Source of the DNA: CAMPJU01 sp046566095 | GTDB lineage: Bacteria; Pseudomonadota; Gammaproteobacteria; Xanthomonadales; Xanthomonadaceae | Assembly: GCA_046566095.1 (NCBI GenBank) | Contig: JBKHXI010000170.1 | Location: 1 to 7,486, forward strand | Length of the DNA stretch: 7,486 nucleotides | Direction of reading: 5' to 3' | Part shown: positions 1-4,930 of the stretch, in pieces | How the letters are laid out: each line of letters opens with the position of its first letter | How positions within the stretch are numbered: position 1 is the stretch's first letter | Made by a program: the position numbers and the translations under genes | The notes under the pieces: generated by a model | What the model was told of the DNA's origin: nothing | Databases searched by the model: none | The model's input: the letters and a program-made list of their open reading frames with translations, nothing else

Positions 1-886
1 CGCGCTTTTCCTGGTAGAACGCCCCGAGCTGCTCGTAATGCCCGGGCTCGGATTCGATCATGTGCGCGAACGCGTGCTGGGCGGGAGCGAAGCTGCAGAA
101 GGTGTTGTACTGGTGGACCTTGCGGAATTCGGCGGTCAACTCCGGCGGCGCGATGCAGTAGCCGGTCTTCCAGCCGGTGCAGTGGTAGGTCTTGCCGAAG
201 CTGGAGATGACGAAGGCCCGCGCGCGCAGTTCCGGGAAGCGCAGCACCGATTCGTGGCGGGCGCCGTCGAAGACGATGTGCTCGTAGACCTCGTCCGACA
301 GCAGGAACGCGTCGCTGCCGCGCAGGATCCCGGTCAGCCGGGCCATGTCGTCCGGCGCCAGCATCGCCCCGGACGGGTTGTGCGGGCTGTTGATCATCAG
401 CATCCGGGTGCGCGGGCCGAAGGCGGCGGCCACCGCGTCCCAGTCCACGGCGAAGCTTTCCGGATCCAGCGGCACGTGCACCGCGCGCGCGCCGGCCAGC
501 TCGATCGCCGGCTCGTAGCAGTCGTAGCACGGGTCCAGCACCACCACCTCGTCGCCGGCGCGGACCACGGCGTGGACCGCGTCGAAGATCGCCTCGGTGG
601 CGCCCGAGGTCACGGTGATTTCCGCGTCCGCGTCCGGCCGCCAACCGTAGCAGCGCTCGGTCTTGCCGGCGATGGCGGCGCGCAGCGCCGGGACGCCGGT
701 CATCATCGGGTACTGGTTGTGGCCCTCGGCCATCGCCCGCGAGAGCGCCTCGACCAGCGCCTGCGGCACCGGGAAGTCGGGGAAGCCCTGCCCCAGGTTG
801 ACCGCGTCGTGCTCGGCCGCCAGCTGCGACATCACGGTGAAGATGGTGGTGCCGACCCGGGGCAGCTTGGTCTCGACCTGGGGCAT
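1..886 (-). CDS. PLP-dependent aminotransferase, class I/II (methionine aminotransferase YbdL-like), 3' part missing
   Basis: The - strand frame from ATG at 886-884 is open to the left edge (295 codons seen; roughly 90 C-terminal residues of a typical ~385-residue enzyme are missing). The N-terminus reads MPQVETKLPRVGTTIFTVMS, followed by a NLGQGFPDF substrate-loop motif. Fold-type I aminotransferase residues are present: NSPHNPSG with N170, SDEVYEH with D198 and Y201 (contacts to the PLP pyridine N and O3'), and SSFGKTYH with K232 as the Schiff-base lysine. The following TGWKTGY resembles E. coli YbdL and kynurenine/glutamine transaminase K relatives. Such cytosolic enzymes transfer the amino group of methionine or aromatic amino acids to 2-oxo acids. 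The exact substrate cannot be read from sequence. A good RBS supports the start. It is transcribed away from the ccm operon and probably unrelated to it. Confidence 0.93.
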   Translation of the reverse strand, partial: MPQVETKLPRVGTTIFTVMSQLAAEHDAVNLGQGFPDFPVPQALVEALSRAMAEGHNQYPMMTGVPALRAAIAGKTERCYGWRPDADAEITVTSGATEAIFDAVHAVVRAGDEVVVLDPCYDCYEPAIELAGARAVHVPLDPESFAVDWDAVAAAFGPRTRMLMINSPHNPSGAMLAPDDMARLTGILRGSDAFLLSDEVYEHIVFDGARHESVLRFPELRARAFVISSFGKTYHCTGWKTGYCIAPPELTAEFRKVHQYNTFCSFAPAQHAFAHMIESEPGHYEQLGAFYQEKR

Positions 887-892
887 CGCCGG

Positions 893-898
893 TCCTTC
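893..898 (-). promoter_or_regulatory. Ribosome binding site of the aminotransferase
   Basis: On the - strand GAAGGA lies six bases before the ATG at 886. This is a strong Shine-Dalgarno match at good spacing and fixes the aminotransferase start. Confidence 0.75.
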
Positions 899-916
899 GC
901 GTGGGGGAAAGTCCCG

Positions 917-945
917 AGTGTACGAAGCGCGGCCGATCGGTTAAA
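917..945 (-). promoter_or_regulatory. Candidate sigma70-type promoter for the aminotransferase
   Basis: Read on the - strand: TTTAAC (945-940, 3/6 match to TTGACA), a 17-base spacer, then TACACT (922-917, 4/6 match to TATAAT). It sits about 30 bases before the aminotransferase ATG, in one of the few A/T-containing stretches of the region. The weak -35 keeps confidence low. The same 68-base divergent region must also hold any promoter of the DUF3293 gene, for which I see no convincing hexamer pair. Confidence 0.3.
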
Positions 946-954
946 CCTTGGCCC

Positions 955-1485
955 GTGAGCGAATCCGGACCGCACGAGGCCCGACCCGGCCGGCACGAGG
1001 ATGCGCGCCTGCGCGCGCTGGCGCTGGCCTACGCGGACGCCGAATACCGCTGGGAGCGGGCCGGCCGCTGGCATGCGCTGGCGGTCGGCGCGCCGCCCGG
1101 CGACGAATTCCTGCGCGCCTACCCCGACGCGCGCAGCCTGGGCCTGGTTTCGGCCTGGAACCCGCATTCGCTGGAACGGCCCGAGGCGCTCAACCGGGAC
1201 GCCGACGCGGCCCTGCAGCAGGCGCTGGAGGCGGCCGGCTGCGTCCATCGCCCGGCCTTCGCCGCCGCCCGCGACCGCAGCTGGCGCGAGCCCGGCTGGC
1301 TGGTGCTGGACCTGGCGGCGCCGGTGCTCGACGCGCTGGCGCGGCGCTTCGGCCAGCTCGGGACGCTGCACTGGGCGCGCGGCGGGCCGGTGCGGCTGCG
1401 CATGTACGCCGACCCGCCCGGGCCCGGGGTGCGGCTGCCCGGCTGCATCGACTGGCTGGGGGCCGGGCCGCCGCCGCAGGCATAA
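955..1485 (+). CDS. DUF3293 domain-containing protein, function unknown
   Basis: A 176-residue soluble protein with no signal peptide or membrane segment. It carries the hallmarks of the DUF3293 family: LVSAWNPHS at about 64-72, a following N80-R81 pair, WREP at 110-113, and a C-terminal FGQ at 132-134 leading into a predicted beta strand. No enzymatic role is established for this family and I assign none. GTG at 955 is chosen as start because the family core begins shortly after. An in-frame GTG at 901 would add 18 residues of unlikely composition and would overlap the divergent gene's leader. Neither start has a clear RBS. The gene ends 41 bases before ccmA on the same strand, so co-transcription is possible. 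DUF3293 family assignment is from recognised motifs, not a search. Confidence 0.85.
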   Translation: MSESGPHEARPGRHEDARLRALALAYADAEYRWERAGRWHALAVGAPPGDEFLRAYPDARSLGLVSAWNPHSLERPEALNRDADAALQQALEAAGCVHRPAFAAARDRSWREPGWLVLDLAAPVLDALARRFGQLGTLHWARGGPVRLRMYADPPGPGVRLPGCIDWLGAGPPPQA

Positions 1486-1486
1486 T
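1481..1486 (+). promoter_or_regulatory. Possible -10 element (CATAAT) ahead of ccmA
   Basis: CATAAT matches TATAAT at five of six positions and overlaps the stop of the DUF3293 gene, 41 bases before the ccmA ATG. In sequence this GC-rich it stands out. The region 16-18 bases upstream is G-rich with no -35 match, so it could be chance. Confidence 0.2.
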
Positions 1487-1496
1487 GGCGCGCCTC

Positions 1497-1514
1497 CGGC
1501 CGCCGTCGCGGCCG
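1497..1514 (+). promoter_or_regulatory. GC-rich hairpin in the ccmA leader
   Basis: Perfect 7-base arms CGGCCGC (1497-1503) and GCGGCCG (1508-1514) around a 4-base CGTC loop, ending 12 bases before the ccmA ATG. There is no downstream T run, so it is not a standard intrinsic terminator. It could limit ribosome access to ccmA or be a by-product of composition. Confidence 0.3.
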
Positions 1515-1526
1515 CGACCGGATCCG

Positions 1527-2168
1527 ATGCCCGCATCCCCGTCCGCCCCGCCGCTGCTCGCCGCCCGCGGCCTGTGTTTCGCCCGCAACGACCAGCCGGT
1601 GTTCGGGCCGCTGGACTTCTCGGTCGAGGCCGGCGAGGCGCTGCTGGTGCAGGGCGACAACGGCTCGGGCAAGACCACCCTGCTGCGGGTGCTGGCGGGC
1701 CTGCTGCGGGCCGATGCCGGCAGCGTCGAGGTCGACGGCCGCCCCGCCGGGCCGGCGCTGCGCGCCCGCGCCCTCGCCTACCTGGGCCACCTGCCGGCGC
1801 TCAAGGCCGACCTCGCGGCGCGCGAGAACCTGGAATTCCTCTGCGGCCTGCACGGTCGGCGGCGCGGCCAGACGCTGGAGGCGGCGATGGCCATCGTCGG
1901 CCTGGCCGGCTACGAGGACGCGCTGGCGCGGCAGCTGTCGGCCGGGCAGAAGAAGCGGCTGTCGCTGGCGCGGCTGTGGCTGTCGCCGGCGCCGCTGTGG
2001 CTGCTGGACGAACCCTACGCCAACCTCGACCTGGCCGGCATCGAGCTGGTCAACCGCATGGTCCAGGCCCAGCTGCGCGCCGGCGGCGCCGCCCTGGTCA
2101 CCACCCACGGCGCCTACGCCGCCCCGCCGGTGCGCACCCGCCTGCTGCAGCTGGAGCGCGCCGCATGA
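1527..2168 (+). CDS. ccmA: Heme exporter/cytochrome c biogenesis ATP-binding protein CcmA
   Basis: A 213-residue ABC ATPase of the usual CcmA length. Order of motifs: Walker A GDNGSGKTT (43-51), the CcmA-typical YLGHLPALK segment (85-93) in the Q-loop region, signature LSAGQKKR (137-144), Walker B LWLLDEP (157-163), D-loop NLD (166-168) and H-loop H194. The CcmA family pairs with the membrane protein CcmB at the cytoplasmic face. ATP hydrolysis drives release of heme-loaded CcmE from CcmC rather than simple heme export. The start at 1527 leaves 41 bases after the DUF3293 stop, with only a weak RBS (GGAT close to the ATG). The stop TGA (2166-2168) overlaps an ATG at 2165 that opens the repeat-bearing spacer rather than ccmB itself. 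Confidence 0.97.
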   Translation: MPASPSAPPLLAARGLCFARNDQPVFGPLDFSVEAGEALLVQGDNGSGKTTLLRVLAGLLRADAGSVEVDGRPAGPALRARALAYLGHLPALKADLAARENLEFLCGLHGRRRGQTLEAAMAIVGLAGYEDALARQLSAGQKKRLSLARLWLSPAPLWLLDEPYANLDLAGIELVNRMVQAQLRAGGAALVTTHGAYAAPPVRTRLLQLERAA

Positions 2169-2169
2169 G
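2163..2169 (+). repeat. 7-base direct repeat GCATGAG, left copy (ccmA end)
   Basis: GCATGAG here contains the ATG/TGA overlap at the ccmA stop. An identical copy at 2540-2546 contains the ATG/TGA overlap at the ccmB start. The two copies bracket the whole repeat-bearing spacer. They may be a relic of an insertion into an original ccmA-ccmB ATGA junction, or may simply share start/stop context. Confidence 0.45.
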
Positions 2170-2197
2170 TACCGACGCGCCCGCTGCCTGGGAAACC

Positions 2198-2245
2198 ACT
2201 TTGGAAGCCACCTTGGAAGCTTCCTTGGAAGCTGCCTTGGCGGCA
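2198..2245 (+). repeat. Four tandem 12-base repeats
   Basis: TTGGAAGC recurs at 2201, 2213 and 2225, with a degenerate TTGGCGGC at 2237, exactly 12 bases apart. The units are 2198-2209, 2210-2221, 2222-2233 and 2234-2245. In the frame open from 2165 they encode T/S/A-L-E-A units. The period is a multiple of three, so expansion or contraction keeps the frame. Confidence 0.8.
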
Positions 2246-2283
2246 ACGCGTCCCCGGGCGCCCTGCCATGAGGGTCGCACCCC

Positions 2284-2320
2284 TCCATCCCCCTCCTGCA
2301 AGGAAAGGCTGGGGTGGGGG
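2284..2320 (+). repeat. Degenerate G/C-rich palindromic (REP-like) element, copy A
   Basis: C-rich left arm, a TGCA centre, then a G-rich right arm ending in CTGGGGTGGGGG. It matches the tail of copy B (2331-2368) but its stem is imperfect, so it looks like an eroded copy in the same orientation. Confidence 0.6.
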
Positions 2321-2330
2321 CACCGTGCCA

Positions 2331-2368
2331 CCCCCTCCCCCGCTTGCGGGGGAGGGTTGGGGTGGGGG
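2331..2368 (+). repeat. G/C-rich palindromic (REP-like) element, copy B
   Basis: Perfect inverted arms CCCTCCCCCGC (2333-2343) and GCGGGGGAGGG (2346-2356) around TT, followed by the asymmetric tail TTGGGGTGGGGG. Dispersed intergenic repeats of this style, often mistranslated as PSPACGGGLGWG, occur in many GC-rich proteobacteria. It forms an inverted pair with copy C. Confidence 0.85.
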
Positions 2369-2406
2369 CGGACCGGAGCCGGTTACGTCCGGTCCAGTGC
2401 ACGCCT

Positions 2407-2437
2407 TCGAGTGCAGCCCTACTGCGTTGACACTCGA
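2407..2437 (+). repeat. 7-base inverted repeat overlapping a candidate -35 box
   Basis: TCGAGTG (2407-2413) and CACTCGA (2431-2437) are perfect reverse complements separated by 17 bases. The right arm overlaps the TTGACA at 2427-2432. It could be a hairpin in RNA or a dyad operator. Its length is modest, so chance is possible. Confidence 0.35.
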
Positions 2438-2454
2438 CGCTACGCAACCAGAAT
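2427..2454 (+). promoter_or_regulatory. Candidate sigma70-type promoter inside the ccmA-ccmB spacer
   Basis: A perfect TTGACA (2427-2432), a 16-base spacer, and CAGAAT (2449-2454, 4/6 match to TATAAT). It lies about 88 bases before ccmB on the coding strand, in the most A/T-rich stretch of the spacer, between the palindromes of copies B and C. If active it would drive ccmB onward independently of ccmA. Confidence 0.35.
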
Positions 2455-2474
2455 CGAATTCGTAGGCGCCGTCG

Positions 2475-2512
2475 CCCCCATCCCAACCTTCCCCCGCAAG
2501 CGGGGGAAGGGG
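2475..2512 (-). repeat. G/C-rich palindromic (REP-like) element, copy C, inverted relative to B
   Basis: Arms CCTTCCCCCGC (2487-2497) and GCGGGGGAAGG (2500-2510) around AA. The tail CCCCCATCCCAA is on the left, so the element is the reverse complement of copy B with only a few changes. B and C face each other across 106 bases, the arrangement of a paired REP (REPIN/BIME-like) unit. Confidence 0.85.
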
Positions 2513-2539
2513 CAGTCCGCCCGGAGCATGGGGCGCGGG

Positions 2540-2546
2540 GCATGAG
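2540..2546 (+). repeat. 7-base direct repeat GCATGAG, right copy (ccmB start)
   Basis: Identical to 2163-2169. It contains the ATG of ccmB and the TGA that ends the spacer frame. Confidence 0.45.
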
Positions 2547-3225
2547 CGCCCCGTCGATGCCCGCTTCCGCGCGCGCGCTGCTGCTGCGCGACCTGAGGCT
2601 GCTGTGGCGGCGGCGCGGCGATGCGCTGCAGCCGGCGCTGTTCGCGCTGCTGGTGGTGGTGCTGTTCGCGCTGGCGCTGGGCGGCGAGCGCGAGGCGCTG
2701 GCGCCGGTGGCCGCGCCGGTGCTGTGGGTGGCGGTGCTACTGGCCGGCCTGCTGTCGCTGGACACCCTGTTCCGCGGCGACGCCGAGGACGGCTCGCTGG
2801 AGCAGTGGATGCTGGCGCCGGTGCCGCTGGCCTGGCTGGTGGGCGTGCGCACCTTCATGCATTGGGCGACCACCGCCCTGCCGCTGCTGGTCGCCACCCC
2901 GCTGCTGGGCGAGCTGCTGCACCTGCCGCGGCCGGAATTGCCGGTGCTGCTGGCGGCGCTGGCGCTGGGCACGCCGCTGCTGAGCCTGCTGGGCGCGGTG
3001 GTGGCCGCGCTGACGGTCGGGATGCGGCGCTCCGGTATACTTGTCGCCCTGCTGGCGCTGCCCTTGTACGTGCCGGTGCTGGTGTTCGGCGCTGGCAGCG
3101 TCGCAGCCGCGGGACAGGGGATGGACCCCGTCGGCGCCCTGCTGATGCTGGCCGCCGGGCTGGTCCTGGCGCTGGTGCTGGCGCCGCTGGCCGCGGCCGC
3201 GGCGATACGGATCTCGCTTTCGTGA
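2542..3225 (+). CDS. ccmB: Heme exporter/cytochrome c biogenesis membrane protein CcmB
   Basis: A 227-residue, strongly hydrophobic protein with about six membrane segments, the normal CcmB size. Family signatures include RDL (16-18) near the N-terminus, the cytoplasmic FRGDAEDGSLEQW segment (77-89; DGSLEQ is shared with E. coli CcmB), and the late GTPLLSLLGAVVAALTVGMRRSGIL stretch leading into LPLYVPVLVFG. CcmB is the membrane partner of the CcmA ATPase in the inner membrane complex with CcmC and CcmD. The ATG at 2542 overlaps the TGA of the spacer frame (ATGA). The bases just before it (GGGGCGCGGGGC) are purine-rich, but there is no well-spaced RBS: GGAG at 2523-2526 is too far. ATA and CTT codons near 3037-3042 are unusual in this GC-rich gene. 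Confidence 0.96.
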   Translation: MSAPSMPASARALLLRDLRLLWRRRGDALQPALFALLVVVLFALALGGEREALAPVAAPVLWVAVLLAGLLSLDTLFRGDAEDGSLEQWMLAPVPLAWLVGVRTFMHWATTALPLLVATPLLGELLHLPRPELPVLLAALALGTPLLSLLGAVVAALTVGMRRSGILVALLALPLYVPVLVFGAGSVAAAGQGMDPVGALLMLAAGLVLALVLAPLAAAAAIRISLS

Positions 3226-3338
3226 CAGCGCCGCGATGGACGGCGTCGGCTTGAGCCGGGTCAAGGACGGGCCGCCAGGCATGGCCGACAATGCAAGGAC
3301 GCTCGAGGCGGCGAAGGCTCGCGCCTGCGGCGCTCGCG

Positions 3339-3377
3339 CCCCCACCCCAACCCCTCCCCCGCTGCGCGGGGGAGGGA
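3339..3377 (-). repeat. G/C-rich palindromic (REP-like) element, copy D with tail
   Basis: The left tail CCCCCACCCCAA and the following palindrome CCCTCCCCCGC / GCGGGGGAGGG are the reverse complement of copy B's layout, with GCTGCGC at the centre. It belongs to the same repeat family as the ccmA-ccmB spacer copies, in the orientation of copy C, and its stem begins the tandem array. Confidence 0.75.
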
Positions 3378-3467
3378 GCAGAACACCGGCCCTCCCCTGT
3401 TGCGCGCGGGGGAGGGAGCACAACACCGGCCCTCCCTGCTGCGCGGGGGAGGGAGAACATGACCGGC
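3351..3467 (+). repeat. Three tandem copies of a 37-40 base palindromic unit
   Basis: Units at 3351-3390 (40 bases), 3391-3430 (40) and 3431-3467 (37). Each has a C-rich arm, a TGCGC centre, GGGGGAGGGAG, then A-rich AGAACACCGGC, CACAACACCGGC or AACATGACCGGC. Each can fold as a stable hairpin in RNA. The array ends 16 bases before ccmC. The short period and lack of spacers rule out a CRISPR array. Confidence 0.85.
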
Positions 3468-3483
3468 TTCCTCCTCTGCCTGC

Positions 3484-4233
3484 ATGAATCCCGTCCTTCG
3501 CTGGTTCCACCAACTCGGCTCGCCGCCGACCTTCGACCGCTTCGCGGCGCGCTGGGCGCCGTGGGCGTACGCGCTCGCGGTGGCGGTGATGGCCTGGGGC
3601 GCGTGGCTGGCGCTGTTCCAGGTGCCGGCCGACTACCAGCAGGGCGACAGCTTCCGGATCCTGTACATCCACGTGCCCAGCGCCTGGATGAGCCTGTTCG
3701 TGTTCGCGCTGATGGCCCTGTATGCGGCGATCGCGCTGGTCTGGCGGGTCAAGCTGTGCGAGATCCTGGCGATGGCCTGCGCACCGGCCGGCGCCGCGTT
3801 CACCCTGATCACCCTGGCCACCGGCAGCATCTGGGGCAAGCCGATGTGGGGCACCTGGTGGGACTGGGACCCGCGCCTGACCTCGGAACTGATCCTGCTG
3901 TTCCTGTACCTGGGCGTGATCGGCCTGTACCACGCCATCGACGACCGCCGCGCCGCCGCCCGCGCCGCCGGGCTGCTGGCGATCGTGGGCGTGGCGCTGC
4001 TGCCGGTGATCCGCTACTCGGTGGTGTGGTGGAACTCGCTGCACCAGGGCCAGACCATCCGCGTGTTCGGCGAATCGAGCATGGACCCGAGCATGATGCC
4101 GCCGCTGGCGGCGATGCTGGTCGGCACCAAGCTGTGGTTCGTCGGCTCGCTGCTGGCGCGCGCGCGCGCCGACAACCTGCGGCGCGAGGCCGGCCGCGAC
4201 TGGGTGCGGCGGCTGGTGGAGGCGCGGGCATGA
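3484..4233 (+). CDS. ccmC: Heme handling protein CcmC (WWD family)
   Basis: A 249-residue inner-membrane protein with about six membrane segments. The tryptophan-rich WWD motif reads WGKPMWGTWWDWDPRLTS (117-134). The two flanking periplasmic heme-ligand histidines are H63 in YIHVPSAW and H187 in WNSLHQG. CcmC binds heme at the periplasmic face and loads it covalently on CcmE, with CcmD stabilising the complex and CcmAB releasing holo-CcmE. The start is tightly bounded: an in-frame TGA lies at 3460-3462 and no other start codon occurs before 3484. The bases just upstream are pyrimidine-rich (CTTCCTCCTCTGCCTGC), so there is no RBS. The nearest purine-rich block (GGAGGGAGAA) is about 25 bases away. 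The stop overlaps the ccmD ATG. Confidence 0.97.
   Translation: MNPVLRWFHQLGSPPTFDRFAARWAPWAYALAVAVMAWGAWLALFQVPADYQQGDSFRILYIHVPSAWMSLFVFALMALYAAIALVWRVKLCEILAMACAPAGAAFTLITLATGSIWGKPMWGTWWDWDPRLTSELILLFLYLGVIGLYHAIDDRRAAARAAGLLAIVGVALLPVIRYSVVWWNSLHQGQTIRVFGESSMDPSMMPPLAAMLVGTKLWFVGSLLARARADNLRREAGRDWVRRLVEARA
4218..4222 (+). promoter_or_regulatory. Ribosome binding site of ccmD
   Basis: GGAGG inside the end of ccmC, seven bases before the ccmD ATG at 4230. It supports the very small ccmD gene as real and contrasts with the missing sites before ccmB and ccmC. Confidence 0.75.
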
Positions 4234-4400
4234 GCTACCTGGAGTACGTGGTCGCCGCCTACGCGGTGTTCGTCGCGGTGCTGCTCTGGGACTTCGTCTC
4301 GCCGCGGCTGCAGCTGCGCCGCGAGCTGCGCGCCGCGCGCCTGCGGGCCGCGCGCGCGCCTGCCGCAGCCGCAGCCGACGCCCCCCTTTCCCGCGACTGA
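4230..4400 (+). CDS. ccmD: Heme exporter protein CcmD
   Basis: A 56-residue protein of the usual CcmD form: short N-terminus MSYLEY, one membrane helix (about residues 6-24, VVAAYAVFVAVLLWDFV), then a basic, arginine-rich cytoplasmic tail. CcmD is a small inner-membrane partner of CcmC and CcmE, required for release of holo-CcmE from CcmABC. Its ATG overlaps the ccmC stop (ATGA) and has a good RBS. It ends 8 bases before ccmE. Confidence 0.93.
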   Translation: MSYLEYVVAAYAVFVAVLLWDFVSPRLQLRRELRAARLRAARAPAAAAADAPLSRD

Positions 4401-4408
4401 AGCGCGCC

Positions 4409-4903
4409 ATGCCCATGCACCCGACCCGCAAGCGCCGCCTGCTGCTGCTCCTGGCCCTGCTCGCCGCCGCCTCCGTGGCGACGGCGCTGGTGGCGCTGGC
4501 CCTGCAGCGCAACGTCACCTACCTGTACACGCCCTCCGAGGTGCTCACCGGCGCCGCGGGCCCGAAGGTGGCCGCGGGCGAGGCGCGCTTCCGGCTCGGC
4601 GGCATGGTCGCCGGGGGCTCGTTCGCGCGCGAGGCCGGCTCGATGCGGGCCCGCTTCGAGGTCGACGACGGCGATGCGCGGATGCCCGTGGTCTACGAGG
4701 GCATCCTTCCCGACCTGTTCCGGGAGAACCAGGCGGTGGTCGCCACCGGGCGCATGGACGACGGCGTGTTCGTGGCCGAGGAGGTACTGGCCAAGCACGA
4801 CGAGACCTATATGCCGAAGGAGGTCGCCGACAAGATGGCGCAGGCGCACCGCAAGCACGACGTCGACGCGCCCGACGCAGGGGACGCAGGGGACGCGCCA
4901 TAG
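4409..4903 (+). CDS. ccmE: Cytochrome c-type biogenesis periplasmic heme chaperone CcmE
   Basis: A 164-residue protein with a basic N-terminus (RKRR), one membrane anchor (about 11-32), and a periplasmic OB-fold domain that includes the YLYTPSEV and FRLGGMV strands. The heme-binding motif is LAKHDETYMP with H130, which forms the covalent heme bond, and Y134 as ligand; both match E. coli CcmE numbering. It receives heme from CcmC and passes it to CcmF. The C-terminal tail is flexible and acidic, ending in DAGDAGDAP. An in-frame ATG at 4415 is an alternative start, and the RBS for either is weak. The 8-base gap after ccmD suggests co-transcription. Confidence 0.97.
   Translation: MPMHPTRKRRLLLLLALLAAASVATALVALALQRNVTYLYTPSEVLTGAAGPKVAAGEARFRLGGMVAGGSFAREAGSMRARFEVDDGDARMPVVYEGILPDLFRENQAVVATGRMDDGVFVAEEVLAKHDETYMPKEVADKMAQAHRKHDVDAPDAGDAGDAP
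4874..4900 (+). repeat. 9-base tandem repeat at the 3' end of ccmE
   Basis: GACGCAGGG at 4874-4882 and 4883-4891, then degenerate GACGCGCCA. It encodes the DAG-DAG-DAP tail. The CcmE C-terminus is variable in the family, so copy-number change here would likely be tolerated. Confidence 0.7.
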
Positions 4904-4930
4904 TGTTTCGCCCGGCCACCCCCCCCAGTT

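Larger units (their letters stand above)
2165..2545 (+). other. Open translatable frame spanning the ccmA-ccmB spacer (126 codons)
   Basis: The ATG at 2165 overlaps the ccmA stop, and this frame stays open until TGA at 2543-2545, which overlaps the ccmB ATG at 2542. The peptide starts MSTDAPAAWE, continues with TLEA-TLEA-SLEA-ALAA, then reads through the palindromic repeats as low-complexity segments such as PSPACGGGLGWG. I do not think it is a functional protein: the repeat-derived part is typical of spurious translations. As a frame, however, it could carry ribosomes from ccmA to ccmB and preserve translational coupling. The first part may be an old ccmB N-terminus. Confidence 0.35.
3236..3487 (+). 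other. Open translatable frame spanning the ccmB-ccmC spacer (83 codons)
   Basis: The ATG at 3236 lies 10 bases after the ccmB stop, and the frame runs to TGA at 3485-3487, which overlaps the ccmC ATG at 3484. It passes through all three tandem palindromes without a stop. Composition is low-complexity (APTPTPPPLRGGGS, then repeated GREHNTGPP-like units), so a functional peptide is unlikely. Its interest is as a possible route for ribosomes into ccmC. Confidence 0.3.

Noticed and set aside
38..958. Long + strand open frame (306 codons) over the left edge
   Set aside because: It is antisense to the aminotransferase, whose - strand frame has clear family motifs. The + strand translation is an R/G/H/V-rich composition artefact.
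2268..2465. Small gene in the ccmA-ccmB spacer
   Set aside because: Its translation (HPPPARKGWGGG, PPPPPLAGEGWGGGG) is repeat-derived low complexity, the usual spurious reading of this palindrome family.
1119..2972. Long - strand open frame of 617 codons across DUF3293, ccmA and ccmB
   Set aside because: Antisense to well-supported genes. It is open only because stop codons are scarce at this GC content.
3351..3467. CRISPR-like array
   Set aside because: Units are contiguous with no unique spacers, and there are only three. They are tandem hairpin repeats, with no cas genes nearby.
3459..4400. Alternative gene starting at ATG 3459, which has a good GGAGGGA upstream
   Set aside because: The frame overlaps ccmC out of register and gives composition-biased nonsense before merging with ccmD's frame. 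The purine-rich block is part of the palindromic repeat.
2737..4518. Long - strand open frame of 593 codons across ccmB to ccmE
   Set aside because: Antisense to ccmB, ccmC and ccmD, with Q/R/H-rich low-complexity translation and no recognisable domain.
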